Below are positions 1 through 10,114 of a stretch of 64,000 nucleotides of DNA, one piece after another. This DNA is from Azospirillum lipoferum (GTDB taxonomy: Bacteria > Pseudomonadota > Alphaproteobacteria > Azospirillales > Azospirillaceae). The translations under genes and the position numbers were made by a program. The notes beneath the pieces are model-generated. The model made no database searches. It was not told the DNA's origin and worked only from the letters and a program-made list of their open reading frames with translations. How positions within the stretch are numbered: the stretch's first letter is position 1; every line of letters starts with the position of its first letter. The stretch is from contig NZ_JALJXJ010000015.1 in NCBI RefSeq assembly GCF_024170005.1, positions 1 to 64,000 of the forward strand. The letters run 5' to 3'.

Positions 1-146
1 ACGAAGGCGCCGATCATGTAAATCTCGCCATGGGCGAAGTTGATCATCCCGATGATGCCGTACACCATCGTGTAGCCGATCGCGATCAGGCCGTAGATCG
101 CTCCAAGCGAAAGGCCGTTGATCAATTGCTGTAGAAAATAGTCCAT
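1..146 (-). CDS. livH: Branched-chain amino acid ABC transporter permease, 5' part only (LivH)
   Basis: This is the N-terminal 48 codons of an inner-membrane permease; the rest lies beyond the left edge. The protein starts MDYFLQQLINGLSLGAIYGL and continues with YGIIGMINFAHGEIYMIGAF. The NFAHGE motif in the first loop is a hallmark of LivH-type permeases of the LIV-I (HAAT) branched-chain amino acid importers. A purine-rich GGGAGAAG lies about 9 bases before the ATG and supports the start. The other transporter genes (livM, livG, livF, binding protein) are not visible and would be expected further left. Urea or amide uptake permeases (UrtB, AmiC-type) share this motif, so the exact substrate is not certain. 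Confidence 0.85.
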   Translation of the reverse strand, partial: MDYFLQQLINGLSLGAIYGLIAIGYTMVYGIIGMINFAHGEIYMIGAF

Positions 147-321
147 CAGGCAGGCTTCTCCCACTCTCCCAGATCACCGAATAGGCAGGCTCACGAGACC
201 TTTGCCGAAAACCTGAATTAAGCCGTGTGCGGCGGCGGAGTTCCGATCCGGATGAACGGGGGAGAACATCCAGGACCGAGGCAGGGGACGCTTGGAATCC
301 CGCCGCCGCACCCGGTTACTG

Positions 322-360
322 CCGAAGCCCCGCCGGATGCTGGATCCGGCGGGGCTTCGG
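322..360. repeat. Perfect 17-bp inverted repeat, hairpin
   Basis: The arms CCGAAGCCCCGCCGGAT and its exact complement are separated by a 5-base loop (GCTGG). No run of T follows on either strand, so it is not a textbook intrinsic terminator. It may be a REP-like element or a rho-assisted end point for a transcript. Confidence 0.7.
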
Positions 361-445
361 GCGAAATCGTTACAGGGGACCGCTGCCGACGTCGGTGGGG
401 CGGGTCTGCGCGTGGCGGAGCAGGCGGCGGATCAGGTCTTCCGTC

Positions 446-485
446 ATCCGGATACGCGACGAGGCTATCCGGATATGCGACGAGG
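446..485. repeat. Two-copy 21-bp tandem repeat
   Basis: ATCCGGATAYGCGACGAGG occurs at 446-464 and 467-485 with one base difference, a 21-base period. Each copy begins with the palindrome ATCCGGAT. Two copies only, so it is not a CRISPR array. It could be a pair of regulator half sites or a simple duplication. Confidence 0.6.
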
Positions 486-840
486 TCGCGGGGGTGCGGT
501 CCTGCACCCGAGCGGCGTTCCGTCGTTCGACCATAGCCAACAGCTCTCCCTTGCGCGGCACGGCTTTGAGGCCGTGGCGTTCCCACCGGCATCGCTGCCG
601 GACATCCTGTCGTGAATCTCGGGTCAGTTCGGGCGGAATGACCGCCCGGTCCGGACCAGTCGGCGAGAGGCGCCGCGCCTTACCCTGTTCAAAACTGTTC
701 TTGGTCTTTGGCCCCGGCACTTAAGCACCGGTTGCGGATGTTACCCTTTTTCTTATGACAGACAGGTAATGCAACTTGATCCGTGTGCGCAACACTCTCT
801 TTTGAACGGCAGAAAAAAACAACATTCATCGTGGATTCAG

Positions 841-893
841 CAGAAAAAACCGAACGAAATTTTTTGATGTCTCGATTCCCAGAAATTTCGTTC
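841..893 (-). terminator. Intrinsic terminator after ald
   Basis: Read on the minus strand, the arms GAACGAAATTT (883-893) and AAATTTCGTTC (852-862) pair perfectly over 11 bases and are followed by GGTTTTTTCTG. It lies just downstream of the ald stop codon. The stem is AT-rich for this genome, but the T tract makes it a credible terminator. Confidence 0.65.
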
Positions 894-920
894 AGTTCTT
901 TGTCAACAGCTGTTCACATC

Positions 921-2042
<1,122 letters not shown>

Positions 2043-2260
2043 GCCAGAACTCCCCGATCCGAACGCCCGTTTCAGTCAATCCGGCCAATCAGGTCCCGCC
2101 AGCCGATCTGGTATCCCGGGAAACCATCGGTGGGGCTGATTGTCTCAGCGATGTCACTATAAGGCCGGCGGACCGGGTGAATCTCTGCAAAGCCTTGCAT
2201 GAATCCCCCATAGTGTGGTGGAGCTTTCGCATGATCCGCCACGTCTTCGAATAAAGTTGC

Positions 2261-2740
2261 ATGCACGCCCTGGATGCCCTGGACCACAAGATCCTCCGCC
2301 TGCTCCGCAAGGATGGCCGGATGAGCAACGCCAAGCTGGCGGCGGAGGTCGGGCTGTCGCCATCGGCCTGCCTGCGCCGCCTGCACATGCTGGAGCATTC
2401 CGGCGTCATCCGCGGCTATACCGCCATCATCGAGACGGTGGACGAGGAGCGGTCGGTGACGGTCATCGTCCAGATCACGCTGGAACGGCAGACCGAGGAG
2501 TATCTGCGCCGCTTCGACGCCGCCGTCCGCCGCTGTCCGGAGGTGCGGGAATGCTATCTGCTGTCCGGCAGTTCCGACTATCTGCTGCGGGTGGTGGCGC
2601 AGGACCCCAGCGATTACGACCGCATCTATAAGGACTCGCTGTCGCGCCTGCCCGGCGTGGTGCGTATCCAGTCGAGCTTCGCCATCCGCAGCGTCGTACG
2701 CCCCGGCAGCCTGCCGGCGCTGGAGGAGCAGGCGGACTGA
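2261..2740 (+). CDS. Lrp/AsnC family transcriptional regulator, likely controlling ald
   Basis: 159 aa. An N-terminal winged helix-turn-helix (about residues 4-60; LDHKILRLLRKDGRMSNAKL, then GLSPSACLRRLHMLE) is followed by an RAM/AsnC ligand-binding domain (about 70-145; VTVIVQITLE, ECYLLSGSSDYLLRV, LPGVVRIQSSFAIR). Such proteins form octameric DNA-wrapping discs and bind amino acids. Divergent pairing with ald suggests it is the alanine-responsive activator (AldR/BkdR-like), an inference from position. It is convergent with the HD-domain gene, with only 13 bases between the stops. Confidence 0.93.
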   Translation: MHALDALDHKILRLLRKDGRMSNAKLAAEVGLSPSACLRRLHMLEHSGVIRGYTAIIETVDEERSVTVIVQITLERQTEEYLRRFDAAVRRCPEVRECYLLSGSSDYLLRVVAQDPSDYDRIYKDSLSRLPGVVRIQSSFAIRSVVRPGSLPALEEQAD

Positions 2741-2753
2741 AGACGGGGGCCGC

Positions 2754-3218
2754 TTACAGCGCCTGTTCGAGGATCGCCCTGGCCGGTGCGTATTTCTCGG
2801 CAACCATCCGGGGCCCTGCGGCGAGGGCGGCGACGCGGGCGGGATCGCTGTTGTCCAGATTGTCGGCCAGCTTGACACGGATCGCCGTGACGTTGCCGCT
2901 CGCGGCGATCCGTCCGATCCAGTCCAGGTAGGTTCCGTCCGGATCAAGGTTCCGGCTTACCAGTTGGATGGCGGTGATGGCCTCCTCCTCGATCCCGGCG
3001 GTCCGGAGATCGTCCGCGCTGACGCCGGCATCCTCGATCGCATCATGGAGCAGAGCGGCCTGAAGCTCAGCCTTCGTGGCGTCGGGGAACCGCTCCATCA
3101 GACGGTGGGCGACCCGTTCCAGATGCATCCAATAGGGGGCGCCGGCCTTGTCGACCTGACCGTGGTGGAGGGTCTTGGCGAACTCCAACGTGTCGCGAAA
3201 CCAGACCGCGTTCAGCAC
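2754..3218 (-). CDS. Small HD-domain phosphohydrolase (RelA/SpoT hydrolase-like)
   Basis: 154 aa, a stand-alone HD domain. The metal ligands are visible as HHGQVDKAGAPYWMHLERV (first His), ALLHDAIEDAG (the HD pair) and VKLADNLDN (last Asp), the pattern of the SpoT/MESH1 (p)ppGpp hydrolase family. It lacks synthetase, TGS and ACT domains, so it resembles a small alarmone hydrolase or another nucleotide phosphohydrolase; the substrate cannot be settled from sequence. It lies 55 bases downstream of dinB on the same strand and may be co-transcribed. Confidence 0.8.
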   Translation of the reverse strand: MLNAVWFRDTLEFAKTLHHGQVDKAGAPYWMHLERVAHRLMERFPDATKAELQAALLHDAIEDAGVSADDLRTAGIEEEAITAIQLVSRNLDPDGTYLDWIGRIAASGNVTAIRVKLADNLDNSDPARVAALAAGPRMVAEKYAPARAILEQAL

Positions 3219-3273
3219 CGCACTTTCTCCTTTTCACGTCTTTGCTTCGTAACGTCGACGGTATAACCCCGGT

Positions 3274-4449
3274 TCAGCCGAACAGGTCGAGTTCCGGGTC
3301 GGGGGCGGTTTCCGGGTGGGTCAGGTCGGTGCAGCCGATGCCGATCAGGCGGAAGGCGCGGCCGTCCACCTCGCGCTCCAGCAGGGCGATGCCGGCGGCG
3401 AGGATCGCCTCGGCCGAGCGGGTCGGCTCGACCCGGCGGGAGCGGGTCAGCTGCTGGAAATCCTTGGTCTTCAGCTTCAGCACCACGCTGCGGCCGAGCA
3501 ATCCTTCGCGCTCCAGCCGGCGGGCGACCTTGTCGGCCAGCGGGCGCAGTTCCTGCGCCAGGGCGGGCAGGGTGGTGACATCCCAGTCGAAGGTTTCCTC
3601 CGACGAGATGCTCTTGCTCGGCGACTCGGGATGGACCCGGCGGGAATCCTCGCCGCGGGCGTAGCTGTAGAGCACCCGGCCCATGGCGCCGTAGCGCTTC
3701 ACCAGCCAATGCTCCTCCTTGTCCTGGAGGTCGCCGACGCGGGTGATGCCGTCGGCGAACAGCTTGCGCTCCAGCGCCGGGCCGACGCCCCACAGGATGG
3801 TGACCCGCTTCGGCGCCAGGAAGGTTGCCGCCTCCGCCCGGCCGAGTGCCGAGAAGCCGCGCGGCTTGTCGAGGTCGGACGCGATCTTCGCCAGCAGCTT
3901 GTTGTAGCTGAGACCGATGGAGGCGGTGATGCGCAGCTCGCGCTCGAACCGGCGGACGATCTCCACCAGCGCCTGGGCCGGGCTGATGCTGAGGCGATCC
4001 TCGACGCCGGTCAGGTCGAGATAGGCCTCGTCGATGCTGATCGGCTCGACCAGGGGGGTGAAGGCCTCCATGATCGCGCGGGCGTAATGGCCGACCTCTT
4101 TGTACTTGGCGATGTTGGGGCGGATGATGGTGGCGTCGGGACAGCGGTCCAGTGCCTCGCGGATCGTCATGGCGGAGCGCACGCCCGACATCCGTGCGAC
4201 ATAGCAGCAGGCGGCGACCACCCCGCGATGGTCGTCGCCGCCGACGATCACCGGGCGGCTGGCCAGCTCCGGCCGGTCGCGCTTTTCCACGGTGGCATAG
4301 AAGCTGTCGCAGTCGATGTGGCCGATGGGCAGGCTGTGCAGCTCGGCATGGCGGAACAGCCGGCGGCTGCCGCATTTCGGGCAGCGCGTGACGTCACCTG
4401 GCAGGGCGGCGGCGCAGTCGCGGCAGACGCTGTGCGGGGCGGTGGTCAT
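3274..4449 (-). CDS. dinB: DNA polymerase IV (Y family) with N-terminal zinc ribbon
   Basis: 391 aa translesion polymerase. The palm carries both catalytic acidic motifs: HIDCDSFYATVE near residue 45 and ISIDEAYLDLTG near residue 138. A helix-hairpin-helix thumb (VTILWGVGPALERKLFADGI) and a little-finger domain follow, and it ends in ELDLFG, close to a beta-clamp-binding peptide (QLxLF-like). The first 40 residues carry two CxxC pairs (CRDC, CPKC), a zinc ribbon found in several alphaproteobacterial DinB proteins. I saw no clear alphaproteobacterial LexA box (GTTC-N7-GTTC) just upstream. It follows the crbR-like gene by about 100 bases. Confidence 0.95.
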   Translation of the reverse strand: MTTAPHSVCRDCAAALPGDVTRCPKCGSRRLFRHAELHSLPIGHIDCDSFYATVEKRDRPELASRPVIVGGDDHRGVVAACCYVARMSGVRSAMTIREALDRCPDATIIRPNIAKYKEVGHYARAIMEAFTPLVEPISIDEAYLDLTGVEDRLSISPAQALVEIVRRFERELRITASIGLSYNKLLAKIASDLDKPRGFSALGRAEAATFLAPKRVTILWGVGPALERKLFADGITRVGDLQDKEEHWLVKRYGAMGRVLYSYARGEDSRRVHPESPSKSISSEETFDWDVTTLPALAQELRPLADKVARRLEREGLLGRSVVLKLKTKDFQQLTRSRRVEPTRSAEAILAAGIALLEREVDGRAFRLIGIGCTDLTHPETAPDPELDLFG

Positions 4450-4550
4450 GGTGACGGCAGTTTAGCAAAGGGGGGCGCGAACCGCCAGCTTATGCGTACA
4501 AAGGAAGAACGAATGGTGAGTTCGGCGGATCGGAACAAGGCCGGCGGGTA

Positions 4551-5237
4551 TCACCGCAGCACGTCGCCGCCCACCGCCAGCCGGCCGGCGACGACGGCGG
4601 CCTGGGTGCGGCTGACCACGTTCAGCTTGCGCAGGATGCTGGAGACGTGGACCTTCACCGTCTGCTCCGACACGTTGAGATCTCCGGCGATCTGCTTGTT
4701 CAGCTTGCCGTCGACGATCATCGTCAGGATGCGCAGCTGCTGCGGCGAGAGGGAGGCGAAGCGGCGGGCGGCGTCGGCCTCGTCGGCTTCCGCCGAGGCG
4801 GCGGAGAGCGGTGGGGCCCAGGTCTCGCCGGAGAGGATGGCGCGGATGGCGTCGGCCATCGCCGGCATCGACAGCGATTTCGGGATGTAGCCCGAGGCGC
4901 CATAGGCCAAGGCCCGGCGGATGGTGTCGGAATCCTGCAAGGCCGACAGGATGGCGACCGGCACCGTCGGGTGATGGGCCAGCATCAGGAACAGGCCGGC
5001 GAAGCCGTGGGTGCCGGGCATGTTGAGGTCGAGAAGGACGAGGTCGATGTCATCCGGCCGCTGCCCCACCGCGGTCATCACCGAATCGAGGTCCGGGCAT
5101 TCGATCACCCGCACCTCCGGCATCGCCTTGCCCAGCGCGTCGCGCAGCGCCGCCTGGACCAGCGGATGGTCGTCGCCGATGACGATGGTCGTTTGTCCAG
5201 CCGTTATCGATGCGCTCGCAGCGCTGTCCTCGCCCAT
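4551..5237 (-). CDS. crbR: LuxR-type response regulator, CrbR-like
   Basis: 228 aa. The receiver domain spans about residues 15-135 with the phospho-acceptor Asp in DLVLLDLNMPG and the conserved Lys in GYIPKSLS. A LuxR/NarL helix-turn-helix follows (about 160-220; LSPQQLRILTMIVDGKLNKQ, NVSEQTVKVHVSSILRKLNV). I chose the ATG at 5237 because a GGGGGGAG ribosome-binding site lies just before it and a longer upstream reading would overlap the kinase. It begins 53 bases after the SLC5-type hybrid kinase on the same strand. This gene pair matches the CrbS/CrbR (MxtR/ErdR) system that activates acetate utilisation (acs) in gamma- and some alphaproteobacteria; the assignment is by architecture, so the symbol is tentative. 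Confidence 0.85.
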   Translation of the reverse strand: MGEDSAASASITAGQTTIVIGDDHPLVQAALRDALGKAMPEVRVIECPDLDSVMTAVGQRPDDIDLVLLDLNMPGTHGFAGLFLMLAHHPTVPVAILSALQDSDTIRRALAYGASGYIPKSLSMPAMADAIRAILSGETWAPPLSAASAEADEADAARRFASLSPQQLRILTMIVDGKLNKQIAGDLNVSEQTVKVHVSSILRKLNVVSRTQAAVVAGRLAVGGDVLR

Positions 5238-5290
5238 GGCTTCCGCACTCCCCCCATTTGCGACCGTCCGGCTTTTGTCCGGTTCCGGCC

Positions 5291-8200
5291 TTACCGCTCG
5301 GCCACGGCGGCGGTTTGCAGCGCCGCCCCGTTCAGGAAGCGGCGCAGCGACGCCGGCTTCACCGGTTTGTAGAGCACGCCGCAGCCGCAACGCTCCGCCT
5401 CCGCCCGCACCGTTTCGGAGCGGTCAGCGGTCAGCAGCAGCCCCTTGACCGGGCGATCCCACAATTCCCGCAACCGCTCCAGAACCGCAAGCCCCGTCTG
5501 CCCATCCCCGACGTGATAATCGACGCAGACCACGTCGGGAAGCGCCCCGTCGAAGGGAGCCAGCGCCGCCAGCGCCCCGGCGACATCCGACGCCGTCGCC
5601 ACCCGGCAGCCCCATTGGCCGAGCAGGGCGCGCAGGCCGGCGAGGATCGGCTCCTCATTGTCGATGCACAGAACCAGCAGCCCGGCGGACAGGGTGGCGG
5701 GGGTGGTGACCGGGCGGTCGACCGGGGCGGCGCGCGCCTGCTCCATCGGCACCTCCACCGCGAAGCCGGTGCCGCGCCCGACGGTGGAGCGCAGGCTGAC
5801 GGGGTGGCCGAGCAGCCGGGCGATGCGGTCGACGATGGCGAGGCCGAGGCCGAGCCCCTTGTCGGCCGGGTTGCCGCCGCCGTTTTCGCCGCCCAGCCGG
5901 CGGAATTCCTCGAACACCTCGTGGCGCTTGGCCTCGGGGATGCCGGGACCGGTGTCCCACACCTCGATGCGCAGGCGATCACCATAAACAGGGTCGCGGC
6001 GGCGGCGGCAGCCGAGCAGGACGCGGCCCTTGGGTGTGTAGCGGATGGCGTTGGACAGGAAATTCTGCAGGACACGGCGCAAAAGCTGCGGGTCTGAGCG
6101 CACCACCGCACCGCAGCCGACCACCTTCAGCGTCAGGCCGCGCTCCTGCGCCAGGGCGGAGAACTCCACCCCCAGCCCGCCCAGCAGCTCGTCGATGGCG
6201 AAGCTGCGCATCTTGACCCGGACGTTGCCGGCGTCCAGCGAGGAGATGTCGAGCAGCCCGCCCAGCAGCATCTCTGTCGACCGCAGGGAGGCGGCGGCGT
6301 TGTCGATCATGCCGCATTCGGCCGTCCGCTGGTCGGGTGTCGGCAGCGGTCCGCGCATGCTCTCCTCCAGCGCCGAGACGAACAGGCGGGCGGCGTTCAG
6401 CGGTTGCAGCAGGTCGTGGCTGGCGGCAGCGAGGAAGCGGGTCTTGCTGGCGTTGGCCGCCTCGGCCTCCGCCTTCGCCTGCTGGAGCGCGTCGGTGCGT
6501 TCCTGCACGCGGTGCTCCAGGCTTTCGTTGGCCTCGCGCAATGCCTCGGCGGCGCGGTAGCGCTCGGTCACGTCGGTGTAGGTGGAAACATAGCCGCCTT
6601 CCGGCAGCGGGTTGGCGACGATCTCCAGCACCGTGCCGTCGGGCCGGCGCCGCTCGTAACGGTAGGGCCATTGCTGGGTGGCGGTGTCGCGGTTGATCAG
6701 CAACGCCTTCATGTCGTGGGCGCTGTATTCGCCGCGCCGCTCGTTGAAGCGGATCAGCTCGGCGAAGGGCACGCCGACCCGCACCATGTCGGCCGGCAGG
6801 TCGAGCAGTTCCAGATAGCGGTGGTTCCAGGCGGCGATGCGGTGGTCGGCGTCGATCACGCAGATGCCCTGGCCGATGTTCTCCAGCGTCGCCTGGAGAA
6901 GCTTGCGGTTGAAGCGCAGAGCCTCCGACGCCTCGTCCAGCATCGCCATGGCGTCGCCGCGCGACAGCGAGCGGCCCTGGAGCGAGGCGGCCATCACCAC
7001 CCGCGCCGACGCCGCCCCGATGGCGCCGGCGATCAGCGTCTCGGTGAAGCGGACGGCGTCGAGGTCGGCGGGGCCGGTCTCGCCCTTGCGGCCGGCGGCA
7101 TGGAGCAGGCCGCCTCTGGCGGCGTAAGCATCGAAGGCGGCGTTGCCGCGCTCCGCCCCGACGAAGCGGATGGCGAGTGCCCGCAGGTCGGCCAGCTTGG
7201 CCAGCGCCTGGGGGGTGTCGTCCTCGTCCCGGTCGGCGGTGGCGGTGGTGTAGAAGACGGCCTGGGTGCGCTCCACGGCACTGGGTCGGGCCAGCAGCGA
7301 GCCGGCGACGAAGGCGATCAGGTTGGCGAGCAGGCTCCACAGGCTGGCGTGGGAGATGGGGTCGAGCCCGTCGATCCCGAACAGTGCCTGCGGGCGCAGC
7401 CAGCCGATGCCCCAGGGGCCGAGATCGAGGAAGGCGTCCGGCACCGGCACGATGCGCGCCATCGACGGCACCAGCAGCGTGTAGACCCACAGCAGGAAGC
7501 CGGCCCCGAGGCCGGCCAGCGCCCCCACCCGGTTGGCGCGCGGCCAGTAGAGCCCGCCGAAGAAGGCCGGACCGAACTGCGCCACCGCGACGAAGGACAG
7601 GAGGCCGATGACGGTCAGCGGGTAATCGCGGTCGACCAGCCGGTGCATGACATAGGCCAGCAGCAGGATGCCCAGCACCGACAGCCGGCGCACCAGCAGC
7701 AGCGTGCCGACCATGTCGCGCCGGCCGACGCGGGCGGCGAAGCGGGGCCGGCTGAGCAGCAGCGGCATCACCACGTCGTTGCACAGCATGGTGCTGAGCG
7801 ACACCGCGGCGACGATGACCATCCCGGTCGCCGCCGACAGGCCGCCGATGAAGGACAGCAGGCTGAAACCGCTCGCCCCCGCCGCGATCGGCAGGGTGAT
7901 CATGAAGGTGTCGGGGTTGATGCCGTCTTCGAAGGTGATCAGGCCGGCCACCGCGATGGGGATCATCAGCGCGCTGAGGGCCACCAGATAGGTCGGGTAC
8001 ATCCAGGCGGCGGCGCGCAGATGGCGGGGGCTGTCGTTCTCCACCGTCATCACATGGTACATCTGCGGCAGGCAGAGGAAGGCGATGATCGAGATCGCCG
8101 TGTTCGACCACCAGGTCGGGTCGGTGAAGTCGGGCGACAGCAGCGGGGCTGCCTGAGGCCGGGTGATCAGGTCGCCGTAGCCGTCGAACATGCCCCAGAC

Positions 8201-8857
8201 GATGAAGGCCGCCACCGCCAGGAAGACGGTCAGCTTCACCAGGCTTTCGAAGGCGATGGCCAGCATCAGGCCGCGGTGATGCTCGCTGGCGTTGATGTGG
8301 CGGACGCCGAACAGAATGGTGAAGACCGCCATCGACAGCGCCACCGCGAAGGCGGTGTCGCCCCAGATCGGCGGCGGCAGGGCGGCCGGTGCCGTCAGCG
8401 ACGGGGATGTCAGCACATCGAAGCTGGCGGCCACCGCCTTCAGCTGCAAGGCGATGTAGGGCAGCACGCCGACCAGGGCCGTCAGCGTCACCAGCGCCGC
8501 CACCGCCTGGCTCTTGCCGTAACGGGCGCCGATGAAGTCGGCGATGGAGGTGACGTTCTGCGCCTTGGTGATGGCGATGGTCTTGGTCAGCACCGGCCGC
8601 GCCGCCAGCAGCAGGATCATCGGCGCCAGATAGATCGGCAGGAAATCGAAGCCGCTGGCCGATGCCCGTCCGACCGATCCGTAGAAGCTCCAGCTGGTGT
8701 TGTAGATGCACAGCGTCAGCGCATAGAGGATGCCGGCCGACCGCGGCGATGGCGACAGCAGCGCGCCCCCGGCGGTGCGCCGGTCGCCCCACCAGGCGAT
8801 GGCGAACAGCACCCCCAGATAGGCCGCCGAAACGGCCAGCACCAGCCAACTCTGCAC
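5291..8857 (-). CDS. crbS: SLC5-type hybrid sensor histidine kinase, CrbS-like
   Basis: About 1188 aa. The N-terminal half is a sodium/solute symporter (SLC5/SSS) domain with some 13 membrane segments starting WLVLAVSAAYLGVLFAIAWW. It is followed by a PAS domain (about 645-750; NIGQGICVIDADHRIAAWNH), a HisKA domain with the phosphorylated His in AAASHDLLQPLNAAR (about 812), a HATPase domain (NFLSNAIRYTPKG, GPGIPEAKR, GLGLGLAIVD) and a C-terminal receiver (CIDNEEPILAGLRALL, Asp in CVDYHVGDGQTG). This fused transporter-kinase plan is that of CrbS/MxtR, which senses a small carbon substrate, probably acetate or its transport. I prefer the GTG at 8857 (AAGAGG seven bases upstream); an ATG at 8890 is also possible. 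Its partner regulator follows directly. Confidence 0.9.
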   Translation of the reverse strand: MQSWLVLAVSAAYLGVLFAIAWWGDRRTAGGALLSPSPRSAGILYALTLCIYNTSWSFYGSVGRASASGFDFLPIYLAPMILLLAARPVLTKTIAITKAQNVTSIADFIGARYGKSQAVAALVTLTALVGVLPYIALQLKAVAASFDVLTSPSLTAPAALPPPIWGDTAFAVALSMAVFTILFGVRHINASEHHRGLMLAIAFESLVKLTVFLAVAAFIVWGMFDGYGDLITRPQAAPLLSPDFTDPTWWSNTAISIIAFLCLPQMYHVMTVENDSPRHLRAAAWMYPTYLVALSALMIPIAVAGLITFEDGINPDTFMITLPIAAGASGFSLLSFIGGLSAATGMVIVAAVSLSTMLCNDVVMPLLLSRPRFAARVGRRDMVGTLLLVRRLSVLGILLLAYVMHRLVDRDYPLTVIGLLSFVAVAQFGPAFFGGLYWPRANRVGALAGLGAGFLLWVYTLLVPSMARIVPVPDAFLDLGPWGIGWLRPQALFGIDGLDPISHASLWSLLANLIAFVAGSLLARPSAVERTQAVFYTTATADRDEDDTPQALAKLADLRALAIRFVGAERGNAAFDAYAARGGLLHAAGRKGETGPADLDAVRFTETLIAGAIGAASARVVMAASLQGRSLSRGDAMAMLDEASEALRFNRKLLQATLENIGQGICVIDADHRIAAWNHRYLELLDLPADMVRVGVPFAELIRFNERRGEYSAHDMKALLINRDTATQQWPYRYERRRPDGTVLEIVANPLPEGGYVSTYTDVTERYRAAEALREANESLEHRVQERTDALQQAKAEAEAANASKTRFLAAASHDLLQPLNAARLFVSALEESMRGPLPTPDQRTAECGMIDNAAASLRSTEMLLGGLLDISSLDAGNVRVKMRSFAIDELLGGLGVEFSALAQERGLTLKVVGCGAVVRSDPQLLRRVLQNFLSNAIRYTPKGRVLLGCRRRRDPVYGDRLRIEVWDTGPGIPEAKRHEVFEEFRRLGGENGGGNPADKGLGLGLAIVDRIARLLGHPVSLRSTVGRGTGFAVEVPMEQARAAPVDRPVTTPATLSAGLLVLCIDNEEPILAGLRALLGQWGCRVATASDVAGALAALAPFDGALPDVVCVDYHVGDGQTGLAVLERLRELWDRPVKGLLLTADRSETVRAEAERCGCGVLYKPVKPASLRRFLNGAALQTAAVAER

Positions 8858-9364
8858 GACCGACGGACCTCTTGGGGTGGGGAGGATCACCCTCTCCCGT
8901 CCCAGGAGAGGGCTTTGGAGCGACCCTATCTCAAGCTTCTGTCCGCCAACAACGGGCGGGCTCGGCGTTGCTTAAAAACTGTGCAGCGTTGAACGAAGGT
9001 AGGGGGCGCATATGGTTTGCCTTCCGAACTATTCTGTGTCTGCCGGACGCCGCCGTCCCGGTCGCCGCTGGTGCGACGGCTGGTGTTCCAGGCTCCCGGC
9101 CTTGGGCATCCGCTCAGGCTTGGGGACCGCCGAAGCGGCCGCTTCCGTCTCCTCCCTCGTGCGGGGGTGGCCGCTTCCGCGCCCGCCGTCCGGGCCCCAC
9201 CGGCAGTGGACAAACGGGGGCCCCAGTCGGTTTACTGCGTCGTCATCGCTGGGAAAGCGTCGCGAACGGCCCAATCTATGGCAAGATGGTCCATCGTCAG
9301 GGAGCCCGGCCGTCGGTGCCGGACCCGGTGCGTGGCCTGAAACGGAAGACGGACGCCCAAGAGA
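8858..9364. other. Intergenic region with no recognised gene
   Basis: About 500 bases between the crbS-like gene and a small plus-strand gene. Several open frames exist in all directions but none has a good start or recognisable protein features. It should contain the crbS-crbR promoter (reading left) and that of the 83-aa gene (reading right). Confidence 0.45.
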
Positions 9365-9616
9365 ATGCTGATCGACGCCTATTTGGGGTTCCGGGTCGGG
9401 GACGTGGTCCTGGACCGCGCGGAGCTTGCCGCCGGCACCGCCACCATCAAGGAAATCCACGTTGTTCCCTGTGACTGGGCGCATGGCCTGACCGGCATCG
9501 CCGTGATGGAGAACGGCGCGGAGCGCTTCATTGTCCAGTTGAAGAAGGTCCGCCCGACCGAGGAAGAGGTCGAGACCGAAAGCAACGTCCGGCCCCTGCG
9601 CCACCGCGCGCGCTGA
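9365..9616 (+). CDS. Small protein of unknown function (83 aa)
   Basis: Begins MLIDAYLGFRVGDVVLDRAE and is rich in short beta-strand patterns (FRVGDVVL, TIKEIHVVP, GIAVMENGAERFIVQLKKV), then an acidic helix. The pattern suggests a compact beta-barrel or SH3-like fold, but I do not recognise the family. No membrane segment or signal peptide. The gene is monocistronic and ends 33 bases before a strong intrinsic terminator, which supports that it is expressed. Confidence 0.65.
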   Translation: MLIDAYLGFRVGDVVLDRAELAAGTATIKEIHVVPCDWAHGLTGIAVMENGAERFIVQLKKVRPTEEEVETESNVRPLRHRAR

Positions 9617-9649
9617 AATCGCTCCAGGAAAATCGCCGTAGGACACGGC

Positions 9650-9691
9650 AAGGCCCGCCGCCCCGGATCGGAGCGGCGGGCCTTCTTTTTT
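9650..9691 (+). terminator. Strong intrinsic terminator
   Basis: The arms AAGGCCCGCCGC (9650-9661) and GCGGCGGGCCTT (9673-9684) pair perfectly and are followed by CTTTTTT. It ends the 83-aa gene; the next gene is convergent. Confidence 0.9.
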
Positions 9692-9730
9692 CAGGCGGTG
9701 CGGAGACCGCGGCCCGTCAATGACGAAGCT

Positions 9731-10021
9731 TCAGTGACGAAGCTGGACGCGTCCGCCATTCATGCGCGCGTCGTCGACGCGGGCGATGGCGGGAAGACCG
9801 CGCAGGAAGGCGGCGCCGGTGTCGGTCGCCTCGAACAGGACATGGCCCTGGCGGTCCTGGCCGCGGAAACGGGCCTCGGTCGCCATGCCGGCATTGCGGA
9901 CGGCAGCCGACAGTTCGGACACGGCCTTCCAGATGCGGGCGCGGTGTTCGGCGGCGCTGGCGCATCCGGTCGCATCCGCGACGGCCAGCGTTACGGTAAA
10001 GGAATGAAGCTCGATCGCCAT
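9731..10021 (-). CDS. Hypothetical protein (96 aa)
   Basis: MAIELHSFTVTLAVADATGC at the start and alternating hydrophobic residues suggest a small alpha/beta domain; DRQGHVLFEATDTGAAFLRG and a C-terminal Asp/Arg-rich segment follow. I do not recognise it. The reading frame has normal high-GC codon use. It lies downstream of another small gene on the same strand (10115-10363) and may form a two-gene unit with it. Confidence 0.5.
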   Translation of the reverse strand: MAIELHSFTVTLAVADATGCASAAEHRARIWKAVSELSAAVRNAGMATEARFRGQDRQGHVLFEATDTGAAFLRGLPAIARVDDARMNGGRVQLRH

Positions 10022-10114
10022 GGTGGCACCACGGAACTTGGAGTGCGGGATTTGAAAACCCGGATCGTTCCGGCCATCGGCCGGATACGGCGCCGGCCCT
10101 TGGGATCGAGAAAC

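Larger units (their letters stand above)
147..840. other. Long non-coding gap between livH and the ald terminator
   Basis: I see no convincing gene in this stretch. The overlapping open frames on both strands have poor start sites and no recognisable protein features. It holds the livH promoter (reading left), a perfect 17-bp palindrome at 322-360 and a two-copy 21-bp tandem repeat near 446-485. An intergenic region this long between two metabolic genes may hold an unannotated RNA or a decayed gene. Confidence 0.5.

Noticed and set aside
446..485. Tandem repeat as a CRISPR array
   Set aside because: Only two copies, no spacer structure and no cas genes.
3316..4890. Long plus-strand frame across dinB
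   Set aside because: Shadow of dinB; composition is low-complexity and no motif is present.
8891..9360. Short proteins on both strands
   Set aside because: Arg/Pro-rich frames without good starts or recognisable motifs.
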